Shown here: positions 43,052 to 51,064 of the stretch, in pieces
How the letters are laid out: the number at the start of each line of letters is the position of its first letter
Position numbering within the stretch: position 1 is the first letter of the stretch
Assembly: GCA_964242415.1 (NCBI GenBank)
Contig: CAXTAT010000021.1
Span: 1 to 64,000, forward strand
From: DASWOJ01 sp964242415
Lineage (GTDB): Bacteria > Pseudomonadota > Alphaproteobacteria > Acetobacterales > Acetobacteraceae
Direction: 5' to 3'
Length of the DNA stretch: 64,000 bases
The notes under the pieces: model-generated
The model's input: the letters and a program-made list of their open reading frames with translations, nothing else
What the model was told of the DNA's origin: nothing
Database searches by the model: none
Made by a program: the position numbers and the translations under genes

Positions 43052-44134
43052 TCAAGCCGCCGTCACCGGAACCCGGTGCCAGGCCGCGCACAGGTAGCCC
43101 TTGATGTTCCAGGTGTCGTCGGGCTGAGCCGGCATGGTCTGGCCGGCGCTGTCCCAGGCGCGCACCGCAAGCTCGTGGACGCCGGGCCGCAGATCCAGCG
43201 TGGCCAACCAGAACACCCAATCCCAGGGTCCGCCACCCTGCTGCAGTGCCGCCTGCACCCAGTGCCGTCCTCCGTCGGCGGATACATCGACGCGCACGAC
43301 CTGCCGGCCGCTGGCGATGGCATACCCGCGCACCGGCGCCGGCCCGGCTGCCAGGTGCGCGCCAGCCGCCGGCTCGCAGATGACGGCGTTCAGCGGCATC
43401 TCGTTGATCGGCGCCCCCGGCAGCCAAGTGGCGTCCTGCTCGGTGTCCGCCTCCGTCACATGCGGCGGCAGCAGCTTGTAGTCGTGCTGCTGCACCGGGC
43501 TGGCGGCCGGGGCATCCTGCACCGTGACCGCCGAGAGCCACTTGGCGCTGCGCACCCCGGCGTAGCCCGGCACCACGGCGCGCAGCGGATGACCGTGTTC
43601 TGGCGCCAGCGCCTCGCCGTTCATCGCCCAGGCCAGCAGCACGTCGCCGTCCATCGCCTTCGTGAGGGTGACCGACACCTCATACCGGACCGGGGTGCCC
43701 TTCACGTCCAGGGTGTCCTCACCGGACAGCACGACGTGCAGGCCCGGCTGCGTGGACGCCCTGGCGGCAAGCAGCACGTCGCGCAGCGCCACGCCGGTCC
43801 AGTCGGCATGGCCGATGGCGCCGCCCTGCCACGGGTCGCCCATGGTGGGCGCGACCTGCTGCAGGTCGGCCCGCCGGTTGCCCGCGCATTGCAGCACCGC
43901 CGCCAGGGTGCGCGGGGCGAAGCGTGATTGCAGGTCGGCCACCGACAGGTCGAGCGGTGTCGCCACCATGCCACCCACCCGCAGGCGGTGCCGGGCCGTG
44001 TCCAGCTCGGGGATGGCGCCGTGGCAGCGGACGTAGAACTGCGGCTGCGGCGTGGTGAACGCGGTCCGCAGGATGGCCAAGGGGGTCTCGGCATTCAGCG
44101 GCTCGTGCGAGTGGACGATCAGGTCATGCGGCAT
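43052..44134 (-). CDS. Sulfite oxidase-family molybdopterin enzyme (cytosolic)
   Basis: The protein has 360 residues. The Mo-ligand C83 lies in LQCAGNRR, in the family context. AIGHADWTGVALRDVL, HGHPLRAVVPGYAGVRSAKW and the C-terminal Mo-co dimerisation domain ending WNIKGYL complete a plant/animal-type sulfite oxidase core. There is no signal peptide and no heme domain, so it should be cytoplasmic, unlike SorA or YedY. No cytochrome subunit is adjacent. It could oxidise sulfite, for example from sulfonate use, with O2 or an unknown acceptor. It forms a possible transcription unit with the downstream ClC and NDH-2 genes, separated by repeat A11. Confidence 0.9.
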   Translation of the reverse strand: MPHDLIVHSHEPLNAETPLAILRTAFTTPQPQFYVRCHGAIPELDTARHRLRVGGMVATPLDLSVADLQSRFAPRTLAAVLQCAGNRRADLQQVAPTMGDPWQGGAIGHADWTGVALRDVLLAARASTQPGLHVVLSGEDTLDVKGTPVRYEVSVTLTKAMDGDVLLAWAMNGEALAPEHGHPLRAVVPGYAGVRSAKWLSAVTVQDAPAASPVQQHDYKLLPPHVTEADTEQDATWLPGAPINEMPLNAVICEPAAGAHLAAGPAPVRGYAIASGRQVVRVDVSADGGRHWVQAALQQGGGPWDWVFWLATLDLRPGVHELAVRAWDSAGQTMPAQPDDTWNIKGYLCAAWHRVPVTAA

Positions 44135-44177
44135 GATGGGTCGTCCTGCTGGGCTGGCGATCAGGTTGGGCTGGCGA

Positions 44178-45449
44178 TCAGGCTGGGGTGGTCTCCGGCG
44201 CCCGCGCGGCGGCGCGCAGGTCGTCCACGATGTAGTCGCGCAGGATCGGCACTGCGTCTATCTGCTCGGACAGCAGCAGTTGGAACACCATGTTGCTGCC
44301 GTTGGAGAAGCCGACGTCCACGGCGGCCAAGTACCATTCCCACATGCGGCAGAACCGCTCGTCGTACAGCTCGGCCGCCCGGGCGCGGTTGGCGGCGAAG
44401 CGGCGGCGCCAGTGCTGCAGGGTGTAGTGGTAGTGCAGCCGCAGCACCTCCATGTCCGCCACCCATAGGCCGGCCCGCTCGGTGGAGGCGAACACTTCTG
44501 ACAATGACGGCACGTAGGCGCCGGGGAAAATGTACTTGCGGATGAACGGCCCCGTGCTGCCCGGCGGCCGCATGCGCCCGATGCAGTGCACGAAGGCGAA
44601 GCCGCCCGGCGCCAGCAGACCGCGTATCTTACGCAGGTACTCGTCGAAGTGGCCGACGCCGACGTGCTCCATCATGCCGACCGACACCACGCGGTCGAAC
44701 CGGCCCTCCAGCGCGCGGTAGTCCAGTTCCCGGAATTCAACCAGGTCGGCGACGCCTGCGGTGGCGGCAGCTTCCTTGGCGATGCGGAGCTGCTCGGGGG
44801 AGACGTTGATGGCCACCACGCGGGCGCCGGTGGCCTTGGCGATGTGAATGGCGAAGGCGCCCCACCCGGAGCCGATCTCGGCCACCGTCATGCCGGGGCG
44901 CAGGCGCAGCTTGGCGGTGGCGCGTTGCAGCTTGCGGTGCTGGGCGGCCTCCAGGGTGTCGGTGGCCGGGTCCTCGAACACGGCGCAGGAGTAGTTGAGG
45001 CTGTCGTCCAGGAACAGGCGATATAGGTCGGTCGAGAGGTCGTAGTGGTGCCGGGCGTTGGCCTTGGCGGCCTTTTCGGGGTTGGCCTGGTGGATGCCCT
45101 TCATCGCGCGCCAGCCGCGGCGCAGCAGGGCCTGGGCGGGATGCGCGGCCAGGCCGCCGCGGTTGGCTGCGAACAGCTCCATGAAGCCGCCGACGTCCGA
45201 GCCGTCCTCGAAGGTCAGGGCGCCGTCCATGTAGGCCTCGCCGGCGTGCAGCTCCGGGTTGAAGAACAGCTTGGTGTAGAGCCCGGCGTCGTGCAGGCGC
45301 AGGGTGACAGAGGGGCCGGGGCCTTGGCCGCCGAAGGTGTGCAGCGTGCCGTCGGCGGCGATCAGGCGCATGGTGCCGTTGCGGATGAAGCGGCGCAGCA
45401 GGTGGGCCAGCAGGCGCAGGCGCATCGCGTCGGTTCCGGCAGGTTTCAT
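44178..45449 (-). CDS. cfa: Cyclopropane-fatty-acyl-phospholipid synthase
   Basis: The protein has 423 residues from ATG 45449 (AGGAAA 10 nt upstream). A SAM-methyltransferase domain contains AEIGSGWGAFAIHIAK (SAM loop), then EFRELDYRAL, VVSVGMMEHVG and RKYIFPGAYVPSL, the CFA-specific block, and YHYTLQHWRRRF. It methylenates unsaturated acyl chains of membrane lipids under acid or stationary-phase stress. The N-terminal 130 residues bind lipid. A longer in-frame reading through repeat B5 is not plausible. It is 43 bp upstream of the sulfite-oxidase-family gene and probably co-transcribed. Confidence 0.92.
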   Translation of the reverse strand: MKPAGTDAMRLRLLAHLLRRFIRNGTMRLIAADGTLHTFGGQGPGPSVTLRLHDAGLYTKLFFNPELHAGEAYMDGALTFEDGSDVGGFMELFAANRGGLAAHPAQALLRRGWRAMKGIHQANPEKAAKANARHHYDLSTDLYRLFLDDSLNYSCAVFEDPATDTLEAAQHRKLQRATAKLRLRPGMTVAEIGSGWGAFAIHIAKATGARVVAINVSPEQLRIAKEAAATAGVADLVEFRELDYRALEGRFDRVVSVGMMEHVGVGHFDEYLRKIRGLLAPGGFAFVHCIGRMRPPGSTGPFIRKYIFPGAYVPSLSEVFASTERAGLWVADMEVLRLHYHYTLQHWRRRFAANRARAAELYDERFCRMWEWYLAAVDVGFSNGSNMVFQLLLSEQIDAVPILRDYIVDDLRAAARAPETTPA

Positions 45450-45515
45450 GGGGCTGGTTTCCTGGTTTGGCTGCGGCGCAGGTGGGTAGCATACGCCCGC
45501 CGAACCCGCATACGT

Positions 45516-45693
45516 CTCCCTCTCCCTTCGGGCTTGGGCCGTGAAACGGACCAAGGCCGGGGTGAGGGGGTCTTGCTTGCTCGCTTGTAGCGCCGGGGAC
45601 CGCCAGCTCCGCCGACACCAAGCTGCCCAAACCGCGGGGACTGCGCTGCACGACCCCCTCACCCCAGCCCTCTCCCGAAGCGGGGAGAGGGAG
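45516..45693. repeat. Family B repeat, longest copy (B5)
   Basis: The left end is CTCCCTCTCCCTTCGGG and the right end CCCTCACCCCAGCCCTCTCC..GGGGAGAGGGAG, with a 178-bp span. The interior differs from B1/B3. It occupies the divergent spacer 45450-45765 between cfa and pdxH; the outer parts of that spacer are too short for more than promoters. Confidence 0.82.
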
Positions 45694-45765
45694 CAGCAAG
45701 CAGGGCTTAGCCCTCCCGCATCGCGCCTATTTGCGGCATGATCGCTTGGCAACCAGAGGTTCCCC

Positions 45766-46404
45766 ATGCCGGACACCCCGCTTCCCCAGCTTGAAACCCC
45801 CAAACTCGAAGGCCGGGGCATCCCGCAGGCGGCCGACCCCTTTGCCCTGTTCCGCGACTGGATGGCAGAGGCCGCACGGTCCGAGGTCAACGACCCCAAC
45901 GCCATGACCGTCGCCACCTGCACCCCGGACGGCACCCCGTCGGCGCGGATCGTGCTGCTGAAGGACTTCGATCCGCAGGGTTTCGTGTTCTACACCAACA
46001 AGCAGGGCCGCAAAGGGGGCGAGCTGCTCGCCAATCCGCGCGCTGCCCTGCTGTTCCACTGGAAGACCCTGCAGCGCCAGGTGCGGATCGAGGGCACGGC
46101 GGAGGACGTGACCGACGCCGAGGCCGACGCCTATTACGGCACCCGCGCCCGCATCAGCCGGCTGGGCGCTTGGGCGTCCGACCAGTCCCGCCCGCTGCCG
46201 TCGCGCGCCGAGCTGGAGCGCCGGGTGGCGGAGCTGGACGCCCGCTACCCCGGCGAGGCCATCCCCCGCCCGCCGCACTGGTCCGGCTTCCGGGTGCGGC
46301 CCGAGCGGATCGAGTTCTGGCAGGACATGCCGTTCCGCCTGCACGACCGGCGGGTTTACACAAAGGCCGGCGAGGGCTGGACGACGGAAAGCCTGTATCC
46401 GTAA
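45766..46404 (+). CDS. pdxH: Pyridoxamine 5'-phosphate oxidase
   Basis: The protein has 212 residues of standard length. FMN-binding segments ARIVLLKDFDPQGFVFYTNK and RKGGELLANPRAALLFHW are present, with the substrate-binding ARISRLGAWASDQSRPLPSR and the terminal block RPPHWSGFRVRPERIEFWQD...ESLYP. It oxidises pyridoxine/pyridoxamine 5'-phosphate to pyridoxal 5'-phosphate with O2 as a cytosolic homodimer. It starts 72 bp after repeat B5 and is divergent from cfa. Confidence 0.96.
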   Translation: MPDTPLPQLETPKLEGRGIPQAADPFALFRDWMAEAARSEVNDPNAMTVATCTPDGTPSARIVLLKDFDPQGFVFYTNKQGRKGGELLANPRAALLFHWKTLQRQVRIEGTAEDVTDAEADAYYGTRARISRLGAWASDQSRPLPSRAELERRVAELDARYPGEAIPRPPHWSGFRVRPERIEFWQDMPFRLHDRRVYTKAGEGWTTESLYP

Positions 46405-46431
46405 GCGGCTGGTGCCCGCCCCCATGCACCC

Positions 46432-46553
46432 GTCATGGCGAGCCGGCTTTGGCGCGGTAAGCCAGGGTGGCCAAGGCTGCGCGCACTGCCCCTGGATCGC
46501 CATGCCGCGAGCGTGGCTCGTGATAACACGCCGCAAGTGTGGCTCGCGATGAC
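46432..46553. repeat. Family A repeat with duplicated right arm (A12)
   Basis: The core runs from GTCATGGCGAGCCGGCTTTG to GGCTCGCGATGAC. The right arm appears twice (ATGCCGCGAGCGTGGCTCGTGAT, then ACGCCGCAAGTGTGGCTCGCGAT, about 23 bp apart), the mirror of the left-arm duplication in A9. Confidence 0.82.
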
Positions 46554-46570
46554 TGGCGGTTAAGACTGCC

Positions 46571-48040
46571 ATGATCCCACCCGAGCAGGCTGAGGCGGCT
46601 GCGTTCTTCGCGAACCTGTCCGGCGGCCCGCCCCTGGAGACCCACATCTCCGCCGTGTTCCGCGGGGCCGGTACCGTCTGGAAGCTGAAGAAGGCGGTGC
46701 GACTGTCCTTCCTGGACTTTTCTACCCTGGCCGACCGGCGCCGCTTCCTGTCGCGCGAGCTTGAGCTGAACGCGCCCTGGGCGCCCGGGCTGTACCAGGA
46801 TGTGGCGCCGCTGGTCCGCACCCCGGCCGGGCTTGATTTTGGCGACGGCCCGGCGGTGGAGTGGGTGCTCCGCATGGCCCGCGTGCCGGATGCCGACCTG
46901 ATGGATGCGGTCGTTGCCCGGGGCGGGCTGACGCCGGACCTGCTGGATGGTATTGCCGATGCGGTCGCCGGGATGCACCTGGCCCTGCCGCCGGTCGCGG
47001 TGACCGATCCGGCTGGCCGGATGCGGGCGGTCGCGCTCGGCAACCAGCAGGCGGCGGTGTCGGCCGGGTTGCCTGAAGCGCCGGTGCACGCCTGGCTTGA
47101 CGGGATGCTGGCGGCGCTGGCGTCCCGCGCCGGCGGGCTGGACGACCGTGCTGCGGCCGGGCTGGTCCGCCGGGCGCATGGCGATCTGCACCTGGGCAAC
47201 CTGCTGCTATGGCATGGCCGCCCGGCGCCGTTCGACGCGCTGGAGTTCGACGAGGGCATGGCCACCATCGACCTCGGCTATGACCTGGCGTTCCTGCTGA
47301 TGGACCTTGACCTGCAGGCATCGCGTGCCGCGGCGAACCGGGTGCTGGGGCGCTACGTCGGGCGCACTGGGGACGCCGCGCTGGTCGGGGCGCTGCCGCC
47401 GTTCCTGTCGATGCGGGCGTTGATCCGCGCCCATGTGGCGGCCAGCCGGGGCGGGGACGGGACGGCCTACCTGGAGGCGGCGCTGCGCTACTTGCGCCCT
47501 GTGCCGCCGGTCGTCGTGGCCATCGGCGGCCTGATGGGCACCGGCAAGACGACCCTGGCGCGCGCCCTGGCGCCCGGGCTGGGCGCGGCGCCGGGCGCGC
47601 TGCACCTGCGCAGCGACGAGTCCCGCAAGCGCCTGCACGGCCTGTTGCCGGAGGACCGGCTGCCGCCTGGCGCGTACGACGCCGTGGACGCGGCGCGGAT
47701 CGACGCCACCCTGCTGTATGGGCTGCGCAATGCGCTGGCCGGTGGGCACGCGGTGGTGCTGGACGCGACGTTCCGCTCCCCCGCGTTGCGCGCCGCGGCG
47801 GCGGCGGCGGCACGGGCCGCAGGCGTGCCATTCGTCGGCCTGTGGCTGCACGCGCCGATCACGGAGCTGGAACGCCGGGTTGCGGCCCGGCAGCGCGATG
47901 CCTCAGACGCGACGCCTGCGGTGCTGCGGGCGGCCGGGGCGGTGGCGACGCCGGCGGATTGGTGCGGCATCGACGCGGCCGACACCGCGACGGCCCTGGC
48001 GGCGGCGCAGTCGGTGGTCTCCGCGGTGCTGGCCGGGTAA
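46571..48040 (+). CDS. Aminoglycoside-phosphotransferase-like domain fused to P-loop kinase domain
   Basis: The protein has 489 residues. The N-terminal half (1-300) is a kinase fold of the APH type: the catalytic loop has H203-G-D-L-H and LEFDEGMATIDLGYDLAFLLMD supplies the metal Asp. The C-terminal half begins at about residue 315 with Walker A in GGLMGTGKTT and continues like gluconate kinase or zeta-toxin-type P-loop kinases (LRSDESRKRLHG, VVLDATFRSP). This fusion is recurrent in proteobacteria, but its substrate is unknown. I see no evidence of antibiotic resistance. It follows pdxH and repeat A12 in the same direction. Confidence 0.87.
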   Translation: MIPPEQAEAAAFFANLSGGPPLETHISAVFRGAGTVWKLKKAVRLSFLDFSTLADRRRFLSRELELNAPWAPGLYQDVAPLVRTPAGLDFGDGPAVEWVLRMARVPDADLMDAVVARGGLTPDLLDGIADAVAGMHLALPPVAVTDPAGRMRAVALGNQQAAVSAGLPEAPVHAWLDGMLAALASRAGGLDDRAAAGLVRRAHGDLHLGNLLLWHGRPAPFDALEFDEGMATIDLGYDLAFLLMDLDLQASRAAANRVLGRYVGRTGDAALVGALPPFLSMRALIRAHVAASRGGDGTAYLEAALRYLRPVPPVVVAIGGLMGTGKTTLARALAPGLGAAPGALHLRSDESRKRLHGLLPEDRLPPGAYDAVDAARIDATLLYGLRNALAGGHAVVLDATFRSPALRAAAAAAARAAGVPFVGLWLHAPITELERRVAARQRDASDATPAVLRAAGAVATPADWCGIDAADTATALAAAQSVVSAVLAG

Positions 48041-48081
48041 ACCTGCTGAACCCGGCTTGGGCCTGTGCTAGGCTCGAATCC

Positions 48082-48669
48082 ATGAGCGAAGCCGTCAAGA
48101 TCCCCGTCCGCATGTCGGTTGACGAGTTCATGGCCTGGGAGCCGGGCGACGGCCGGGCCTGGCAGCTTGTGGACGGTGAGCCACAGGCGATGTCGCCCGC
48201 CAGTATCCCGCACGGCATCCTGCAGCTTGAGCTTGGAGGTCTGCTCCGTGATCACTTTAATGCCCAGGGCAGCCCATGCGTTGCCGTTGGCGCCCCGGGC
48301 GTTCGGCCGCACGTGCAGGCCAGCCACAACATGCGCGTCCCCGACCTGGCAGTGACCTGTTCGCCCTCCGACCTGGAGGGAACCAGCATGGCTGAGCCTG
48401 TGCTCATCATCGAAATCCTGTCCCCCAACAATCAGCGGGAGACCTGGGCCAACGTCTGGACCTACACCACCATCCCGAGCGTGCAGGAGATACTGGTGCT
48501 GAACAGCTTCCGCCTCGGCGCCGAGCTGCTGCGCCGCAACCCCGATGGCAGTTGGCCGCAGGACTCCCTGGCCGTCATCTCCGGTGACCTCGTGCTCGAC
48601 AGCGTCGGCTTCCGCGTGCCGCTGGCCGACATCTATCGCAACACCCGGCTGCGCCCGCCCGCCAAGTAG
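48082..48669 (+). CDS. Uma2-family (DUF820) putative endonuclease
   Basis: The protein has 195 residues from ATG 48082. The core has a PD-(D/E)xK-like arrangement: VDGEPQAMSPASIPHGILQ, VPDLAVTC (acidic residue) and VLIIEILSPNNQRET, where E and the following polar residue complete the site; the usual Lys is replaced in this family. ILVLNSFRLGAELLRR follows. Uma2 proteins are abundant in cyanobacteria and some high-GC bacteria and are presumed nucleases of unknown role, often mobile. It stands alone, 42 bp after the kinase fusion, with no antitoxin or transposase nearby. Confidence 0.85.
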   Translation: MSEAVKIPVRMSVDEFMAWEPGDGRAWQLVDGEPQAMSPASIPHGILQLELGGLLRDHFNAQGSPCVAVGAPGVRPHVQASHNMRVPDLAVTCSPSDLEGTSMAEPVLIIEILSPNNQRETWANVWTYTTIPSVQEILVLNSFRLGAELLRRNPDGSWPQDSLAVISGDLVLDSVGFRVPLADIYRNTRLRPPAK

Positions 48670-48776
48670 CCGTATTCGTCGCCCTGGCCTGGCATGCCCG
48701 ACGACCCAAGGGGCGTTCGCCATCGGCATCACGGGTCAACATCAGGGCCAGGGGGGCATGGCAGGGGCGGTTCTTG

Positions 48777-50129
48777 TCAGGCTTGGTTCGCAAGCAGGGC
48801 CTGGCTCGCAAGCAGGGCCTGGTCCGCAAGGTCCTCCGAGAACAGCAGGCCCGGCCGGGCGCCAACGCCGTAGTACTCGGCCCGGGCCGAGCCGCTGCCG
48901 GGGTCCAGCGCAATGACGGCGTAGCCGTGGTCCAGCACGGCGCCGTCGTCGCCCAGGCGAGGCGGCAACAGGGCCGGCGGGTCCCGCAAGCCGGCAAGCG
49001 GGGCGTAGGGGTGGTCGGTGGTGAACATCGGGATGGCGCCGCAGCCGATGCAGCGGCCCCGCACCAGGCCACCATAGGGGGCATAGAGCGCCATCGTATG
49101 CTCATGGCCCCAGAACCAGGCCGCAACCGGCCCGGCCGCGGTGAACCGGGCGAAGCTGGCACGTAGGTTGGCGTTCCAAGGGTCCGACCCGCCGGGACCG
49201 ATCCGCGCCAGCGCCGAGACGGCGGGATGATGGGACAGCAGGATGGTCTGGCCGGGGAACTCGGCGATGCGCGCCGTGATCCAGTCCTCCTCGGCCGGGT
49301 TGAGGAAGGTCAGCGGATGCGGCTCAAACGGGTCGTAGGCGTGCAGGCCGGTGTCCATGGCTAGGAGCTGCCAGCGGCTGTCGGTGCTGCGCAGGCAGAA
49401 ATAGCTGGCGCGCTGCCGGGCCGCGCCGGCGTTGAGGCCCGCATTCAGGCGGGCGATCAGGCCGTAATAGCCGTCGCCGCCGCTGTACATGTCGTGGTTG
49501 CCCGACAGGGTGAACACCGGCACGTCCGGCCCCAGCGCCGCCCGCATCGGCTGGGCGAAGTTGCGGTCGCACTCGGCGGGCGTGCCGGCATAGTAGATGT
49601 CGCCCAGGTGGACCAGCACGTCCGGCTGCTTGGCGGCCAGGTCGTGCAGCACCGCCAGCGCGGTCCGGCCCCCAGTGCCCCAGTCGCTCAGCAGCGCCAC
49701 CCGGGCGTCCGGCGCAATCGGGATCACGCCCGGCCCGGCGGCGTCCGGCGGGATGTAGGGGATGCGCCGCCGCAGTCCGTCCGGGCCGAAGTAGCTGAGG
49801 TAGCTGACCAGCGTGCCAGCCCAGCGCGGGTCGCAGCGGCTGCCAAGCAACTGGTCCTGCAGACGTGTCCGCAGCGCCGCATCGCCGCCCAGCTCGGCCT
49901 GCAGCAGTTGATAGCCCAGGCGCGCGCAGGTCCATGCCTCGGGCGATTGGCCGGCGGGCGCCTGCACGGGCAGCGGCGCGCCGTTGGCGGCCAGGCCGGC
50001 GACGCGGCCCGCCGCCTGCTCCAGCGCCGGCATCGGCCCTGTTGCAAATGGGCGCGAGGACACCGCCGCCGCGGCCTGGAACAGCGACAGGCCATGGTTG
50101 CGAAAGGTGCGGAACAGGTTGACGGGCAT
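48777..50129 (-). CDS. Calcineurin-like metallophosphoesterase
   Basis: The protein has 450 residues from ATG 50129 (GGAG 5 nt upstream). All five metallophosphatase motifs can be read: LLSDWGTGG, HLGDIYYAGTP, SGNHDMYSGG, LLSHHPAVS and WGHEHTMAL. The N-terminal 140 residues are helical and unassigned. There is no signal peptide. The closest known architecture is that of soluble purple-acid-phosphatase-like or lipase-associated phosphoesterases; the substrate is unknown. The C-terminus ends in an 18-bp tandem repeat (QALLAS/QALLAN). It lies downstream of the SDR gene, with a 36-bp gap. Confidence 0.87.
   Translation of the reverse strand: MPVNLFRTFRNHGLSLFQAAAAVSSRPFATGPMPALEQAAGRVAGLAANGAPLPVQAPAGQSPEAWTCARLGYQLLQAELGGDAALRTRLQDQLLGSRCDPRWAGTLVSYLSYFGPDGLRRRIPYIPPDAAGPGVIPIAPDARVALLSDWGTGGRTALAVLHDLAAKQPDVLVHLGDIYYAGTPAECDRNFAQPMRAALGPDVPVFTLSGNHDMYSGGDGYYGLIARLNAGLNAGAARQRASYFCLRSTDSRWQLLAMDTGLHAYDPFEPHPLTFLNPAEEDWITARIAEFPGQTILLSHHPAVSALARIGPGGSDPWNANLRASFARFTAAGPVAAWFWGHEHTMALYAPYGGLVRGRCIGCGAIPMFTTDHPYAPLAGLRDPPALLPPRLGDDGAVLDHGYAVIALDPGSGSARAEYYGVGARPGLLFSEDLADQALLASQALLANQA
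48781..48834. repeat. 18-bp tandem repeat, three units, in frame
   Basis: GCTTGGTTCGCAAGCAGG, GCCTGGCTCGCAAGCAGG and a third diverged unit encode six-residue QALLAx repeats at the extreme C-terminus of the phosphoesterase. Confidence 0.88.
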
Positions 50130-50164
50130 GAGGACTCCGGGCAGCGGCCGCGCGCAGCCTGGAA

Positions 50165-51013
50165 TCAACCGAGCCGCCGCTCAAGCCAGGCGAACACCGG
50201 CGGGACCAGGTGCACATACCATTCCGGGGCAAGCCGCTTGGCGGCCCAGATCAGCCGGGCCTGCATGGGATAGACGGCGTGGAAACGGCGCCGAGCCATG
50301 CTGCGCAACAGGCGGCGGGCGGCCTCGTCGGCGCTGATCGGGGCGAGATCGACCAGCGCCTGGGCCTGGCGGCGGGTTTCGGCGTCTCCGCGGGTGTGGC
50401 GGCCGATGGCGGCGTCGCGGTAGAAGGTGCTCATCTTCAAGGTCACGTCCACGCCGGACCCGGCCAGTTCCGCCCGCAACGCCTCCGACAGGGCCGCCAG
50501 CGCCGCCTTGGAGGCCGAGTAGGCGCCGAACCGGGGCAGCCCATGGAAGGCGGCGGCGCTGGCGACGTTCACGACATGGCCGGATCCCTGCGCCACCATG
50601 CCCGGCACGAAGGCGCGGATGCCGTGCACCGCGCCCATCAGGTTCACGTCCAGCACCTCCCGCCAATCGGCCAGCGGGGTGTCCAGCACCGGGCCGCCGC
50701 AGCCGATGCCGGCGTTGTTGAACAGCAGGTCGGCGCCGTCCCGGGCTGCGGCGGCGAAGGCCCCGGGGTCGGCCACGTCGAACACGAACAGCCCCGGCGC
50801 GGCGCCGCCGGTGGCCAGGATGGCGGCGGCCACCGCGTCCAGCCCGGCCGCGTCCAGGTCGTTCAGCCCCAGCCGCCACCCGGCCGTGCCCAGCCGCAGC
50901 GCCAAGGCCCGGCCAAGCCCGCTGGCCGCCCCGGTGATGAAGGCGCGCCGCCCCGGGTGGCGCCGGGCCAGCACGGCCAGGCTGTTGCCCGCGGAACCAT
51001 GCATCATCGGCAC
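50165..51013 (-). CDS. Classical short-chain dehydrogenase/reductase
   Basis: The protein has 282 residues. Cofactor motif TGAASGLGRALA (TGxxxGxG), NNAGIG, the catalytic Ser in NVASAAAFHG and Y-x3-K in YSASKAALAAL are all intact. The long C-terminal tail (MQARLIWAAKRLAPEWYVHL) is typical of SDRs acting on lipophilic substrates and may associate with membrane. Asp after the second beta strand (LGLNDLD) favours NAD+ over NADP+. It is upstream of the phosphoesterase gene in the same direction. Confidence 0.9.
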   Translation of the reverse strand: MPMMHGSAGNSLAVLARRHPGRRAFITGAASGLGRALALRLGTAGWRLGLNDLDAAGLDAVAAAILATGGAAPGLFVFDVADPGAFAAAARDGADLLFNNAGIGCGGPVLDTPLADWREVLDVNLMGAVHGIRAFVPGMVAQGSGHVVNVASAAAFHGLPRFGAYSASKAALAALSEALRAELAGSGVDVTLKMSTFYRDAAIGRHTRGDAETRRQAQALVDLAPISADEAARRLLRSMARRRFHAVYPMQARLIWAAKRLAPEWYVHLVPPVFAWLERRLG

Positions 51014-51064
51014 GCGCCCTCTCGTCTTTCTGGAGCCCTGGTCCCTGGAGCCATGGCCGCGGCG

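Noticed and set aside
44178..45935. A 585-residue version of the cyclopropane synthase
   Set aside because: The extra N-terminal 162 residues are translated from repeat B5 and the divergent spacer, and overlap the pdxH start. ATG 45449 has a ribosome site and gives the family length.
46571..47500. Aminoglycoside resistance gene
   Set aside because: Only the kinase fold is shared. The fusion to a P-loop kinase and the conserved chromosomal setting do not indicate drug modification.
48066..48090. tRNA-like T-arm (GGCTCGAATCC) near 48072
   Set aside because: No cloverleaf, acceptor stem or anticodon arm can be drawn around it, and the Uma2 start codon falls within the segment.
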